Shown: positions 16,650-26,322 of the stretch, piece by piece | Layout of the letters: every line of letters begins with the position of its first letter | Position numbering within the stretch: the stretch's first letter is position 1 | Assembly (NCBI GenBank): GCA_027310305.1 | Contig: DAIDBD010000007.1 | Location: 153,114 to 217,113, forward strand | Length of the DNA: 64,000 nucleotides | Direction: 5' to 3' | Source: Herminiimonas sp. | Lineage (GTDB): Bacteria; Pseudomonadota; Gammaproteobacteria; Burkholderiales; Burkholderiaceae_D | Made by a program: the position numbers and the translations under genes | The notes under the pieces: model-generated | Seen by the model: only the letters and a program-made list of their open reading frames with translations | Database searches by the model: none | What the model was told of the DNA's origin: nothing

Positions 16650-17067
16650 GGCGGCCGCGATCATGCTCGCGGTCATGGTGCTGGGCGGCTGCGCCACCAG
16701 CAAGGACCAACTGCTGCCACACGGCGAGTCCACCATGCTCGACGTCTGGCAGCAGGAGACCGGCGGGAGCGGCGCTACCGGCGGGCAGGCGGCGCGGCAA
16801 CTGCTCGATGCGCGTCAAAGCCTGCGCCGCCCGCTGACCGACGCCGACGTGCAGGCAACGCCAGCCGCCAACGCCGCCTACACGCGCACGGCGAGCACCG
16901 AAATCTATCGGCAGTTCCGGCGCCTGCCGAATCCCGACCTGGTGATGTATGTGTTCCCACACCTGGCCGGCACCGACCCGGTGCCTGTGCCCGGCTACAG
17001 CACGGTATTTCCGCTGTACCAGCGTGTTCAGTACGCGATGCCTGGCGAGCGCGTGGAGGACTACTGA
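16630..17067 (+). CDS. TraV-like conjugal transfer lipoprotein (TIGR03751 family)
   Basis: The 145-residue lipoprotein has the lipobox VLGGC at about residue 21, then SKDQLLPHGESTMLDVWQQE and a C-terminal domain with NPDLVMYVFPHLAGTDPVPVPGYSTVFPLY in segments. It is the VirB7/TraV-type outer-membrane lipoprotein that completes the core with the TraK- and TraB-like proteins. The stop and next start form TGATG, coupling it to the ATPase gene. Confidence 0.9.
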   Translation: MRRIWTEAAAIMLAVMVLGGCATSKDQLLPHGESTMLDVWQQETGGSGATGGQAARQLLDARQSLRRPLTDADVQATPAANAAYTRTASTEIYRQFRRLPNPDLVMYVFPHLAGTDPVPVPGYSTVFPLYQRVQYAMPGERVEDY

Positions 17068-19970
17068 TGGCCTGGCTCATGCCACAGGTGCGCAAGACAG
17101 CACCGCTCACCACTCCCACGATCCCGTCAGCCGACATGGTCGATACAGCCGACGATACCTGGGAGCGTCATGTGGCCGCGCTCAGCGACGCTGGCATCCC
17201 GGAACCTGGCAGCAGGCTCAACGCAAGCCGGCGTCGGCCCGCGACCCATGCCGACCATGAGGCACTCTACGGTGTCGCGCCGTCCTTCGCCGACATGCTG
17301 CCTTGGGTGGAGTACCTGCCGGGCTCCAAGAGCATGCTGCTGGAGGACGGGCAGTCGGTCGCGGCCTTCTTCGAGCTAGCGCCAGTGGGCACCGAAGGAC
17401 GCGAGATGGCTTGGCTGTGGCAGGCACGCGATGCGCTGGAGAACGCGCTGCAGGACTCATTCGACGAATTGGACGACAACCCTTGGGTGGTCCAGCTCTA
17501 CGCCCAGGACGAATCGAACTGGGACAGCTACCTGCGCACATTGGCGAGCTACGTGCGGCCTCGCGCCCAGGGCAGCGCCTTCAGCGAGTTCTACCTGCGC
17601 TTCTTCGCGCACCATCTGCGCGCCATTGCCAAGCCGGGCGGCCTGTTCGAGGACACGACGGTGACGCGCCTGCCGTGGCGCGGCCAGGTGCGGCGGGTGC
17701 GCATGGTGGTCTATCGGCGCACGTCCAACGCCGCAACGGCCCGCCGCGGCCAGTCACCCGAGCAGGCGCTGGCGACGATCTGCGACCGGCTCGTCGGCGG
17801 ACTCGCAAACGCGGGCGTGAAAGCCCGCCGTCTGGCTGCCGCCGGCATCCACGACTGGCTGCTGCGCTGGTTCAATCCGCACCCCACGCTGCTGGGTCCG
17901 ACAGCCGAGGACCGGGAACGCTTCTACGCACTGACCCGCTATCCCGAGGAGGCGGAGGAAGGCGAGATCGAACTGGCAGGGGGCGACTTCGCGCAGCGGC
18001 TGTTCTTCGGCCAACCGCGCTCGGACGTGGACAACGGCACTTGGCTGTTCGACGGCCTGCCGCATCGGGTCATCGTTATGGACCGTTTGCGCATGCCGCC
18101 CGCGACGGGCCACATCACCGGCGAGACGCGCAAGGGCGGCGATGCGGTCAACGCGCTGTTCGACCAGATGCCGGAAGACACGGTGATGTGCCTGACGCTG
18201 GTCGCCACGCCGCAGGACGTGCTCGAAGCGCACCTGAACCACCTGAGCAGGAAATCGGTCGGCGAGACCCTGGCTTCCGAGCAGACCCGGCAGGACGTGC
18301 AGCAGGCGCGCGGCCTGATCGGCAGTGCGCACAAGCTCTATCGCGGTGCGCTGGCCTTCTACTTGCGGGGCCGCGATCTGGCCCAGCTCGACGCACGCGG
18401 GCTGCAGCTGGTCAATGTCATGCTCAACGCCGGCATGCAGCCGGTGCGCGAGGAAGACGAGGTGGCACCGCTCAACAGCTATCTGCGCTGGCTGCCCTGC
18501 GTGTTCGATCCGGCTCTCGACAAGCGGCAGTGGTACACCCAGCTCATGTTCGCGCAGCACGTCGCGAACCTCGCGCCGGTGTGGGGTCGCAGCCAGGGTA
18601 CCGGGCATCCGGGCATCACCTTCTTCAACCGCGGCGGCGGTCCGATCACCTTCGATCCCTTGAACCGGCTCGACCGGCAGATGAACGCGCATCTGTTCCT
18701 GTTCGGCCCCACGGGTTCGGGGAAGAGCGCGACCCTGAACAACATCCTGAACCAGGTGACGGCGATCTACCGTCCGCGCCTGTTCATCGTCGAGGCCGGC
18801 AACAGCTTCGGCCTGTTCGGCGACTTCGCCGCGCGCTTGGGCCTGACGGTGCATCGCGTCAAGCTCGCGCCCGGTGCGGGGGTAAGCCTTGCGCCATTCG
18901 CCGATGCCCTCCGACTGGTGGAAACGCCCAGCCAGGTGCAGACACTGGACGCCGACGCCTTGGACGAGGACCGCGACCAGGCTGCGCAGGCCACGGACGC
19001 GGATGAGCAGCGCGACGTGCTGGGCGAGTTGGAGATCACCGCGCGCCTGATGATCACCGGCGGCGAGGACAAGGAAGAGGCCCGCATGACGCGCGCCGAT
19101 CGCAGCCTGATCCGTCAGTGCATTCTCGATGCGGCCCAGCGTTGCGTGTCCGAGAAGCGCACGGTGCTCACGCGCGACGTGCGCGATGCGCTGCGCGAAC
19201 GCGCCCGCGACGCCACGCTGCCGGAGACGCGGCGCGCCCGGTTGCTGGAGATGGCCGATGCGATGGACATGTTCTGCCAGGGCGTGGACGGCGAGATGTT
19301 CGACCGTCCCGGCACGCCCTGGCCCGAGGCCGACATCACCATCGTCGATCTGGCGACCTTCGCGCGCGAGGGCTACAACGCCCAGCTCTCGATCGCCTAC
19401 ATCAGTCTCATCAACACGGTGAACAACATCGCCGAGCGCGACCAGTTCCTCGGCCGGCCGATCATCAACGTCACCGATGAGGGCCACATCATCACCAAGA
19501 ACCCGCTGCTCGCGCCCTACGTGGTCAAGATCACCAAGATGTGGCGCAAGCTCGGCGCCTGGTACTGGCTGGCAACGCAGAACATTGACGACCTGCCCAA
19601 GGCCGCGGAACCGATGCTCAACATGATCGAGTGGTGGATCTGCCTCTCCATGCCACCCGACGAGGTGGAGAAGATCGCGCGCTTCCGCGAATTGAACCCG
19701 GCGCAGAAGGCGCTGATGCTGTCAGCCCGCAAGGAGGCCGGCAAGTTCACCGAAGGTGTGATCCTCTCGAAGTCGATGGAGGTGCTGTTCCGCGCGGTGC
19801 CGCCCAGCTTGTACCTGGCATTGGCGCAGACCGAACCGGAGGAGAAGGCCGAGCGCTTCCAGCTGATGCAGCAGTACGGCATCGGTGAGCTGGATGCCGC
19901 CTTCAAGGTGGCCGAGAAGATCGACCGCGCCCGCGGCATCGAGTCGCTCGCGCTCGATGCGTTGGCGTGA
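17067..19970 (+). CDS. traC: Conjugative transfer ATPase, TraC/VirB4-like (PFL_4706 / TIGR03744)
   Basis: The 967-residue cytoplasmic ATPase powers pilus assembly and transfer. The N-terminal VirB4-type domain spans about 50-500. Walker A is LFGPTGSGKSATLNN (about residue 548), and NVTDEGHIITKNPLLAPYV carries the Walker B-region acidic residues near residue 800. The C-terminal motif WYWLATQNIDDLPKAAEPML is typical of VirB4 proteins. Length equals the family norm and no frame breaks are seen. Confidence 0.95.
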   Translation: MAWLMPQVRKTAPLTTPTIPSADMVDTADDTWERHVAALSDAGIPEPGSRLNASRRRPATHADHEALYGVAPSFADMLPWVEYLPGSKSMLLEDGQSVAAFFELAPVGTEGREMAWLWQARDALENALQDSFDELDDNPWVVQLYAQDESNWDSYLRTLASYVRPRAQGSAFSEFYLRFFAHHLRAIAKPGGLFEDTTVTRLPWRGQVRRVRMVVYRRTSNAATARRGQSPEQALATICDRLVGGLANAGVKARRLAAAGIHDWLLRWFNPHPTLLGPTAEDRERFYALTRYPEEAEEGEIELAGGDFAQRLFFGQPRSDVDNGTWLFDGLPHRVIVMDRLRMPPATGHITGETRKGGDAVNALFDQMPEDTVMCLTLVATPQDVLEAHLNHLSRKSVGETLASEQTRQDVQQARGLIGSAHKLYRGALAFYLRGRDLAQLDARGLQLVNVMLNAGMQPVREEDEVAPLNSYLRWLPCVFDPALDKRQWYTQLMFAQHVANLAPVWGRSQGTGHPGITFFNRGGGPITFDPLNRLDRQMNAHLFLFGPTGSGKSATLNNILNQVTAIYRPRLFIVEAGNSFGLFGDFAARLGLTVHRVKLAPGAGVSLAPFADALRLVETPSQVQTLDADALDEDRDQAAQATDADEQRDVLGELEITARLMITGGEDKEEARMTRADRSLIRQCILDAAQRCVSEKRTVLTRDVRDALRERARDATLPETRRARLLEMADAMDMFCQGVDGEMFDRPGTPWPEADITIVDLATFAREGYNAQLSIAYISLINTVNNIAERDQFLGRPIINVTDEGHIITKNPLLAPYVVKITKMWRKLGAWYWLATQNIDDLPKAAEPMLNMIEWWICLSMPPDEVEKIARFRELNPAQKALMLSARKEAGKFTEGVILSKSMEVLFRAVPPSLYLALAQTEPEEKAERFQLMQQYGIGELDAAFKVAEKIDRARGIESLALDALA

Positions 19971-19981
19971 AGGAGGGCACG

Positions 19982-20749
19982 ATGCAGCTGCCTCGCTTTG
20001 TCCGTTCCCGCCTCTTCCTCGCTGGGCTGCTGGCCACCGCGACGCTGCTCTCTGCGGCGGTGTGGGCTTTCCTGCATCTGCATGTCGCAAGACCCGACGC
20101 GCGTCCCTCTCGCGGGGAGTTGCCCGTCACCACTGCAGCTAATGTCGAGCCTGATTCACCGGCGCTGGCAGGTCCGCCCTGGCGCTACGGTCGGGCGGAT
20201 GCGCGTTTCACGGTGGTCGAGTACGCCGACCTCGAATGCCCGTTCTGCCGCGCCTACTTCGCCGTGCTCAAACGCTGGATCGACCAGCATCCAGAGGTCG
20301 CTTGGCAGTGGCATCACCTGCCGCTGTCGATGCACGAGCCGGCGGCGTCCGCCGACGCGCGCCTGGTCGAGTGCGTCGGCCAGACCGGCGGTCACGCCGC
20401 GTTCTGGCAGGCCGTGGAGTGGGTCTATGCCCATACGCGCGGCGACGGGCAGGGCCTGCCCGAGGGGCTGCGCTATCCCGACCTGACGCCCGCCGCGCAG
20501 CAGTGCCTCAACTCCGAGCGGCCGGATGCGGTGATCCGCGCGCAGGCGGCCGAAGCCGCCCGGCAGCACATCGCCGCCACGCCCACGCTGCGCCTGCAGG
20601 ACCGCCAATCCGGCCAGACGCTGCTGCTGCGCGGGCCTGTCGATGGTGACGCCTTGCTGTCGGCCATCGACTTGCTGGCCGCAGGGGGCGTCGATGCCCC
20701 GTCAACGAAGGAAATGCCTGCCGAGCCCATCGGCGACATGCCCAGGTAG
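19982..20749 (+). CDS. DsbA/DsbG-like thioredoxin-fold protein of the transfer operon
   Basis: The 255-residue protein is anchored or exported by an N-terminal helix (about 9-30, [21 protein letters not shown]). It contains a thioredoxin fold with the active site CPFC in [16 protein letters not shown] and a cis-Pro loop in [14 protein letters not shown] 19982 has an AAGGAGG site, in preference to an upstream GTG. It is a periplasmic disulfide oxidoreductase or isomerase, fitting the Cys-rich PFL_4710 and PFL_4711 proteins encoded downstream, which probably need disulfides. Confidence 0.9.
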   Translation: MQLPRFVRSRLFLAGLLATATLLSAAVWAFLHLHVARPDARPSRGELPVTTAANVEPDSPALAGPPWRYGRADARFTVVEYADLECPFCRAYFAVLKRWIDQHPEVAWQWHHLPLSMHEPAASADARLVECVGQTGGHAAFWQAVEWVYAHTRGDGQGLPEGLRYPDLTPAAQQCLNSERPDAVIRAQAAEAARQHIAATPTLRLQDRQSGQTLLLRGPVDGDALLSAIDLLAAGGVDAPSTKEMPAEPIGDMPR

Positions 20750-20880
20750 CCACGATCTTCAAGGCTACGACGCGGCCTGGCCGCGCTGATCGACCCCGTT
20801 CGCTTCGCATCCTTCGACGCGAACAGCCACTGCGCGAGCGGTGGCGGATGCCGTCGTTCCCATGTTCCCATTCCCATCAT

Positions 20881-20906
20881 CCCCGGAGGGCTCGCCCTCT
20901 CGGGGG
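20881..20906 (+). terminator. GC-rich hairpin between DsbA-like gene and radC
   Basis: CCCCG-G-AGGG pairs with CCCT-CT-CGGGG around a CTCG loop, giving a strong but bulged stem with no U-tract. It may attenuate transcription into radC or protect mRNA ends. The rest of the 191-base gap shows no reading frame that I can support. Confidence 0.4.
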
Positions 20907-20940
20907 TAGGCGTCCTCCCCTTATCCCTTGGAGGTTCGCC

Positions 20941-21435
20941 ATGTCTTGCATCGTTACCGACTCCCGCCCGGAGTCGCTCACCCTGATCGCCGCCCAGCAC
21001 GAGGATTGGATCATCCAGCAAGCCATCACCTTGTTGGAGCACCGCATCTTCAAGGCCGGAACTTGTCTCTCCAGTCCCGCCGCCGTGCGCGACTACCTGC
21101 GTCTGAAGCTCGTCGCCGAACCCAACGAAGTCTTCGCGGTCGTCTTCCTGGACAGCCAGCACCGGGCGCTGGCCTACGAGCCGCTGTTCAAGGGCTCGGT
21201 CGACCAGACCTCGGTGTACCCGCGGGTGGTCGTCCAGCGTGCCTTGGCCCTTAACGCCTCGGCATTGATCCTGGCGCACCAGCATCCATCGGGGCTGACC
21301 GAGCCCTCGGCCGCCGATCGCGCGCTCACCGAACGGCTCAAAGCCGCCCTGGCCATGGTCGATGTCCGGGTGGTGGATCACTTCATCGTCGGTGAGGGTG
21401 CGCCGTACTCCTTTGCCGAAGCCGGTCTGCTGTAG
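20941..21435 (+). CDS. radC: RadC-family JAB/MPN-domain protein of ICE
   Basis: The 164-residue protein starts at an ATG preceded by TTGGAGG. It has the JAB metal-binding signature: Glu in the N-terminal part of the domain ([10 protein letters not shown]) and [14 protein letters not shown] (about residue 118) with both His and the Asp. It lacks the helix-hairpin-helix region of chromosomal RadC, as is usual for mobile-element copies. The biochemical role of RadC remains unclear despite the historical DNA repair label. A terminator hairpin follows. Confidence 0.9.
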   Translation: MSCIVTDSRPESLTLIAAQHEDWIIQQAITLLEHRIFKAGTCLSSPAAVRDYLRLKLVAEPNEVFAVVFLDSQHRALAYEPLFKGSVDQTSVYPRVVVQRALALNASALILAHQHPSGLTEPSAADRALTERLKAALAMVDVRVVDHFIVGEGAPYSFAEAGLL

Positions 21436-21479
21436 CCGCAGTCTGCATTCCGCCTCTCCACGCTGTTTCATTCAACCCC

Positions 21480-21507
21480 GCGGGAGCCTCGGCTCCCGCT
21501 TCCTCTC
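21480..21507 (+). terminator. Terminator hairpin after radC
   Basis: The arms GCGGGAGC and GCTCCCGC form an 8-bp perfect stem around a CTCG loop (21480-21499), followed by TTCCTCTC. It lies 45 bases downstream of the radC stop and 105 bases upstream of the PFL_4709-family gene, which would then need its own promoter or read-through. Confidence 0.6.
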
Positions 21508-21611
21508 GTGGCTGCCCCAAAGCGGAATGGTTGCGGTGCGCTTTCTTTATCGCGAACGAGGCGGTATTGGCGTTCGATTGGGGCTTCGATCGATTCTCTG
21601 GACGCCCGGCC

Positions 21612-22061
21612 ATGACGGCTCCCCATTCCTTCATCTCTCAGCGGTTGCGAGCCATCGGCACAGCCCTCGCGTCGTGGGTTGTCGTATTGTCCGCATTCAG
21701 TACGGCGGCGACGGCGGCCGAAGTGCTTGTGATTACCGACAGCAGCTACCCCGTACGGGTAGCGGCCGGTACCCGCGTCGTCGAGCTGGACCTGCCGGCG
21801 CGCATCGAGGCCGAGTTGGCCGCAGGCCTGCCGGCCGATCCCACCCAAGCGGCTGCCATCGTGCAACAGCGACTGAGCGAGGGTGGGCAAGAACTGCAGC
21901 GTCGCATCGGGCGCGCCTACCAGGACGTCGCGCAGGCCTGGGGCCTGGGTGTTACCAAGGTGCCCGCCGTGGTCGTCGATCGGCGCTACGTGGTCTATGG
22001 CGAGTCGGATGTCGCCCGCGCTGCGGCGCGCATCGAAACCTATCGGAGGACCCAGCCATGA
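21612..22061 (+). CDS. ICE protein, PFL_4709 family (TIGR03757-like)
   Basis: From ATG 21612 the 149-residue product has a signal peptide ending near TAATAAE (about residue 36). The mature domain begins VLVITDSSYPVRVAAGTRVVELDL, and later KVPAVVVDRRYVVYGESDVARA gives a thioredoxin-like or TrbC-like ending. An upstream in-frame start would lose the signal peptide. It is periplasmic and overlaps the PFL_4710-family gene by 4 bases, which is the usual arrangement. Confidence 0.86.
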   Translation: MTAPHSFISQRLRAIGTALASWVVVLSAFSTAATAAEVLVITDSSYPVRVAAGTRVVELDLPARIEAELAAGLPADPTQAAAIVQQRLSEGGQELQRRIGRAYQDVAQAWGLGVTKVPAVVVDRRYVVYGESDVARAAARIETYRRTQP

Positions 22062-23008
22062 TCCGCCTGCCGTCGCCCCCGTCGCGTCGCCTGCGCGTGG
22101 CGGGTGCCTCGCTGCTGTTGGCTGGCGCAGCTTCGTCTTTCGCCCTGGACACGGCCACCATCGTGACCTCTGCACTGTCGCCGGACTGCCTGGAGTACCG
22201 CGTCGTCGGCATCTGCTACTGGCTGTTCTGCACGCCGTTCGGCTGCTCGGTGCGCACCTCGGTGAAGGTGCGGCATTACGTGCCCGACGCCGTGGTGTCA
22301 AGCTACTCGAACACCGGCGAAAACCCGTGGATCGAAGTGCGTCCGATGAGCGTGCCCAACCCTACGGCCCGGGCCGGCGGCGATGGCACCACCAACCACG
22401 ACAACGAAAATAACCTCGCCAAGTTCAAGAACGCCGACGTGATCGGGCATCCCGGCGGCGTGGTGTTCAGCCAGTTTGCCCGCGCCTCCGGCTACACCTG
22501 CCAGGGCGCGGGCACGGCCTTCATGCCGTACCTGTTGAGCACGCTCGACACGCTGGCCTGGCGCTACAACGTCCCCGAGATGGTGTACCCGGAGGCGTTG
22601 ATCCCCGGCATGCGCGAGATCGGTGGCCGCACGACGCTGAACCTGTGGGGCAACGTCTATCCGCGTGGCGGATTTCTGCACCAGACCGACGACTACAAGA
22701 GCGGCGCCGTGGTCGCGCAGCGCGCGGGCGACATCGTCACCCGCCGCGCTCAGCCGCACGTCTATCAGCCGCTGCTCGCCACTGCGCGCGACGGCTACTG
22801 GCCCGCCGGCGCGCTTGTGGAGACCGATGCCTCGACCGGCAAGTGGCAGGAGCTGACGCCGACGCTCTCGACCACCTGCGCGGTCTTCCCGCACAGCAAT
22901 ACGCGGGTGCAGGCCCAACAGGGTGACTACGCCTGGGCGCTGTGGCGGCCCTATGCCTGCTGCCGACGGCGCGGACAGGTGTTTCTCGGCAGCGTCGATT
23001 TCATGTGA
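22058..23008 (+). CDS. TraU-like ICE protein, PFL_4710 family (TIGR03756-like)
   Basis: The 316-residue exported protein has a signal peptide (GASLLLAGAASSFA). A Cys-rich conserved start follows: LSPDCLEYRVVGICYWLFC then TPFGCSVRTS, typical of TraU-type proteins that need disulfide bonds. Further conserved pieces are HPGGVVFSQFARASGYTC and WRPYACCRRRGQVFLG at the C-terminus. TraU-like proteins act in mating-pair stabilisation and DNA transfer. The CPFC thioredoxin-fold protein of the same operon could introduce its disulfides. Confidence 0.9.
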   Translation: MIRLPSPPSRRLRVAGASLLLAGAASSFALDTATIVTSALSPDCLEYRVVGICYWLFCTPFGCSVRTSVKVRHYVPDAVVSSYSNTGENPWIEVRPMSVPNPTARAGGDGTTNHDNENNLAKFKNADVIGHPGGVVFSQFARASGYTCQGAGTAFMPYLLSTLDTLAWRYNVPEMVYPEALIPGMREIGGRTTLNLWGNVYPRGGFLHQTDDYKSGAVVAQRAGDIVTRRAQPHVYQPLLATARDGYWPAGALVETDASTGKWQELTPTLSTTCAVFPHSNTRVQAQQGDYAWALWRPYACCRRRGQVFLGSVDFM

Positions 23009-23017
23009 GGTGATCCG

Positions 23018-24421
23018 ATGAAAACGTCCATTTCCCGTTTCATTCAACGCACAAGACCCTACAGGCTGGCCATCGCACTCGCCTGCGCCTTCACGGCTGC
23101 GGTAGGCGTCGCATGGGCGCAGACCCATATCGACCCGAGTGGCGTGAGCGTGAACGGCAACGTCATTGGCGACGATGTGCTCTACAGCATCGGTGGCGGC
23201 CGGGCAGTGTCCATGAGCGGCGCCGGAAACATGCAAAGCATCGGCGTCGGGATCGGGTGGAACAGCAACCTGATCTGCGGAAACATGAGCATCACGACCA
23301 CGCTGCAGAACCAGCTCAACGGCATCACCAACGGGTTCCAGTCGATCATGAGCACCGTGATCCAGAACGCCACCAGTGCCGTGGCATCGCTGCCGGCGTT
23401 GATCATCCAGCGCGCCGATCCCGGCCTCTACAACCTGCTCACCAACGGCGTCCTGCAGGCCCGGCTGGATTTCGACCGCTCGAAGATGACCTGCCGGGCC
23501 ATCGCCAACCGGATGGCCGATATGGCCGGCGGTCAGGCCGGTTGGGACCAGCTCGCCGAGGGCATGGCGCTGCGCGATGCGGTCAGCAGCACAGACGCCG
23601 TGTCGGCCATCGAGCAGGCCGAGTCGAACAGGGGCAACAACGGCGTGCCCTGGGTCGGCGGCAGCAACGCGGGCGGTTCGGGGCAGGGCTCGATCAAGGT
23701 GGTGGGCGACGTGACCCGCGCGGGCTACAACCTGCTCAACGGCCGAGGCGTCACGGACACCTCGTCGATCCCGCGCGCTTCCTGTGGCAACAGGCTGACC
23801 TGCCAGACCTGGAGCTCGCCCGATGCCGCCGCGGCCTTTGCAACCCGTGTGCTGGGCGAGCGCGAGCAGCGCACCTGCGAGAGCTGCACGAAGACGCAGA
23901 CCACGCCCGGCGTGGGGCTGACGCCAGTGATCCAGGAGGAGTACGAGACCAAGCTGCAAGCGCTGCAGGATTTGGTGACACGGGCGAAGCCGACGACGGT
24001 GGCAAACCTGGAGGCGGCTAGTAGCAATTCGCTGCCGATCACCCGTGGTGTGATCGAGGCCCTGCGCGACGAGCCCGACCAGGATCTGCTGGGCAAGCGC
24101 CTGGCCTCGGAAGCTGCACTTTCCAGCGTGCTGGAGAAGGCCTTGCTGTTGCAGCGCACGCTGCTGACCGGCAAGAAGGAGCCGAACGTCGCCGCCAACG
24201 AGCTGGCCGCTAAAGCGGTCGACCAGGAGAACGGCACGCTGGAGCAGGAGATCAACAACCTCAAGACCGAGCTCGAACTGCGGCGCGCTCTGGCCGGCAA
24301 TTCCGCGATGGCGATCATTCAGCGCCATAGCACCAGGGCGGGCGGATCGCGCGGCATCTTCGAGGGTGACACGACCCGTGACCGGCTCAAGGAAGTGCAG
24401 AAGCCGCGGGGCACGCCATGA
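23018..24421 (+). CDS. ICE protein, PFL_4711 family (TIGR03755-like, TraH-like role)
   Basis: The 467-residue exported protein has a GAGGTGATC ribosome binding site. The signal peptide (about 17-33, LAIALACAFTAAVGVAWA) precedes THIDPSGVSVNGNVIGDDVL. It is rich in Asn, Gly and Ser, has Cys pairs around CGNRLTCQTW and CESCTKTQTT, and ends in a helical region of about 150 residues. In these clusters it takes the position of TraH, a periplasmic partner of TraG and TraU. It overlaps the next gene by 4 bases. Confidence 0.87.
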   Translation: MKTSISRFIQRTRPYRLAIALACAFTAAVGVAWAQTHIDPSGVSVNGNVIGDDVLYSIGGGRAVSMSGAGNMQSIGVGIGWNSNLICGNMSITTTLQNQLNGITNGFQSIMSTVIQNATSAVASLPALIIQRADPGLYNLLTNGVLQARLDFDRSKMTCRAIANRMADMAGGQAGWDQLAEGMALRDAVSSTDAVSAIEQAESNRGNNGVPWVGGSNAGGSGQGSIKVVGDVTRAGYNLLNGRGVTDTSSIPRASCGNRLTCQTWSSPDAAAAFATRVLGEREQRTCESCTKTQTTPGVGLTPVIQEEYETKLQALQDLVTRAKPTTVANLEAASSNSLPITRGVIEALRDEPDQDLLGKRLASEAALSSVLEKALLLQRTLLTGKKEPNVAANELAAKAVDQENGTLEQEINNLKTELELRRALAGNSAMAIIQRHSTRAGGSRGIFEGDTTRDRLKEVQKPRGTP

Positions 24422-24783
24422 ATGGCTGGAACTGGCTGCGGCCGACGTGGCTGCTGAACCGCCGCGTCGCGTCCGGCTTGCTGAGAACATTGCTGTGGGT
24501 GCTGCTGGTGGCCGGCGTCGCGGTCGGCATGAACATCGCCGGCATCCATGTCGTCGGCAGCGTCGACGGCTGGCAGCGTTGGCTCAAGGCCAACCGGGGC
24601 TATTTCTTCGCCTGGCGGCTGCTCCTCTATGCAGCGACGGCCTATGGCTGGTGGTGGATGCGCTGCCGCTTGCTCGAGCGCGAGCCCTCGGCCGAGTGTC
24701 ATCAACGCCTGCGGCGCGTCGAGATCGCGGCCGTCGTCACCATCGCGTTGCTCGAGGCCAGTCAACTGCTGCGCGCAAGCTGA
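24418..24783 (+). CDS. Small membrane protein between PFL_4711-family gene and traG
   Basis: The 121-residue product has helices at about 22-42 (LRTLLWVLLVAGVAVGMNIAG) and 65-82, and a weaker one near the C-terminus. A small hydrophobic gene is regularly found at this place in PFGI-1-type transfer operons, but no activity is known. The start overlaps the upstream stop, so it is part of the operon. Confidence 0.8.
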   Translation: MNGWNWLRPTWLLNRRVASGLLRTLLWVLLVAGVAVGMNIAGIHVVGSVDGWQRWLKANRGYFFAWRLLLYAATAYGWWWMRCRLLEREPSAECHQRLRRVEIAAVVTIALLEASQLLRAS

Positions 24784-24798
24784 GGCACGGAGAACGTC

Positions 24799-26316
24799 AT
24801 GACCCTCTACACGACGGACTATCTGGAGTATTACCTGACCCTGGTCGGGTGGATCGTCAACAACGGCATCTGGAACATCCTGGTGGCCAGCGGCATGTTC
24901 GCGCTGCCGTTCGTTGCCATCGTGATCCATGAGTGGCTGCGGGCGCGGGCGGAAGGCGCAGACGAGGGCAATAAGGGCGTGCTGTCCTCGATGCGTATCG
25001 AGAACCGCGTCTGGGTGGCGATCTTGGTCATCATGTTCGCCGGCATTCCCTTCATTCCGGTCGACCTGAGCACGATCAAATTCGACACCACGCGCTCTGC
25101 ACAGTGCCAAGTCAGCGTTCCGCAACCTGCCGATACGGGCTGGTCCAACGTCTACACCACGCTCAACAATCAGAGCGCGCTGGTGCCGGTGTGGTGGTTC
25201 TTCATGCACGCCATCTCGAAGGCCGTCACCGGTGCTGCGGTGGCAGCCATCCCCTGCGGAACCGATCTGCGTCAGATCCGCATGGATGTGGACGCCACAC
25301 GCATCAACGATCCGGTGCTCGCGCAGGAGGTCGCGGACTTCGTGCACGATTGCTACGGCCCTTCGCGCGCCAAGCTATTCATGGACCGCCCGACGCTCTC
25401 CGACGATCAGATGAACGACGTGACCTGGATCGGTTCGAGCTACTTCCGGAGCACGTCCGGCTTCTACGACACCTACCACTCCACCACGCCGCGTACGGCC
25501 TGGCCTTACGACGCTACCCGCGATGCGGGGCTGGCGCAGGTGGATAGCGGCGGCGGCTATCCCACCTGCCAGCAGTGGTGGTCGGATGGCAACAACGGCC
25601 TGCGTGCCCGGCTGCTGGCTCAGGTCGATCCCGATCTGTTGTCGCGTATCGGCCATTGGGCCGGCTTTCTGTCACAGAACGAGGTGAGCGACTCGGTGAT
25701 TCGCGCCGTGGTCTCGCCGCAGCAACAGAAGATGAACCAGGGCGCTGTCTATACCGACTACGGCGGTCAGATCGATAAGACGCTGCCCAACGTCGTGACG
25801 CGCGGTGCCGGCGATCTCGGGATGACTGTCGGCTCGCTGGGATTCTTTCCGGCCATGGATGTGGTCCGCCAGGCGTTGCCCATGGTGCTGTCGCTGCTCA
25901 AGATGGCACTGGTCATCTGCATCCCGCTGGTGCTGCTCTTCGGCACCTACGAGCTGAAAGCCCTGGTCGCGGTGAGCTGCGTGGAGTTCGCGCTGTTCTT
26001 CGTGGATTTCTGGTTCCAGCTCGCGCGCTGGCTCGACAGCACGATCCTCGATGCCCTCTACGGCTGGGGTTTCGGTGCGAATCGGCCGCACACCAACTTC
26101 GATCCGCTGATCGGCCTGAACAACGCTTTCGGAGACATGCTGCTGAACTTCGTAATGGCGACGATGTTCATCGTCCTTCCCACATTCTGGTGCGCAGCAC
26201 TCGGTTGGGTTGGCGTCCGTGCGGGAACAGCGATCCAGGGTTTGGCAGCAGGAACGAAGGATGCCCAAGCCGCTGGGAGCAAGGGAACCGGTGTCGCCTT
26301 GAAGGCAGTCAAGTAG
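24799..26316 (+). CDS. traG: TraG-type conjugation membrane protein (TraG N-terminal domain)
   Basis: The 505-residue polytopic protein starts at ATG 24799, with an ACGGAG site. Membrane helices are at about 15-50, 72-92, 118-140 and a cluster at about 360-470 (MALVICIPLVLLFGTYELKA and others). The N-terminal YTTDYLEYYLTLVGWIVNNG is a TraG signature. Family members are needed for pilus assembly and mating-pair stabilisation. This version stops after the TraG_N region and lacks the long periplasmic C-terminal part of F-type TraG, as expected for ICEs. It is the last gene of the operon. Confidence 0.93.
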   Translation: MTLYTTDYLEYYLTLVGWIVNNGIWNILVASGMFALPFVAIVIHEWLRARAEGADEGNKGVLSSMRIENRVWVAILVIMFAGIPFIPVDLSTIKFDTTRSAQCQVSVPQPADTGWSNVYTTLNNQSALVPVWWFFMHAISKAVTGAAVAAIPCGTDLRQIRMDVDATRINDPVLAQEVADFVHDCYGPSRAKLFMDRPTLSDDQMNDVTWIGSSYFRSTSGFYDTYHSTTPRTAWPYDATRDAGLAQVDSGGGYPTCQQWWSDGNNGLRARLLAQVDPDLLSRIGHWAGFLSQNEVSDSVIRAVVSPQQQKMNQGAVYTDYGGQIDKTLPNVVTRGAGDLGMTVGSLGFFPAMDVVRQALPMVLSLLKMALVICIPLVLLFGTYELKALVAVSCVEFALFFVDFWFQLARWLDSTILDALYGWGFGANRPHTNFDPLIGLNNAFGDMLLNFVMATMFIVLPTFWCAALGWVGVRAGTAIQGLAAGTKDAQAAGSKGTGVALKAVK

Positions 26317-26322
26317 CGTAGC

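Noticed and set aside
15060..16736. 558-residue minus-strand frame opposite the TraB-like gene
   Set aside because: No start signal and low-complexity composition; the plus-strand gene is well supported.
17754..19487. 577-residue minus-strand frame opposite the TraC-like ATPase
   Set aside because: Shadow of a conserved VirB4-type gene with Walker motifs on the plus strand.
20941..21435. RadC JAB domain as part of a ubiquitin-like pathway
   Set aside because: It is a standard gene of the transfer operon in this ICE class, 11 kb away from the E1/E2 gene.
22298..24490. Long minus-strand open frame (730 residues) opposite the PFL_4710/4711 genes
   Set aside because: Arg/His/Gly-rich composition without any domain; it mirrors a high-GC coding strand. 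The plus-strand genes have signal peptides, ribosome binding sites and family matches.
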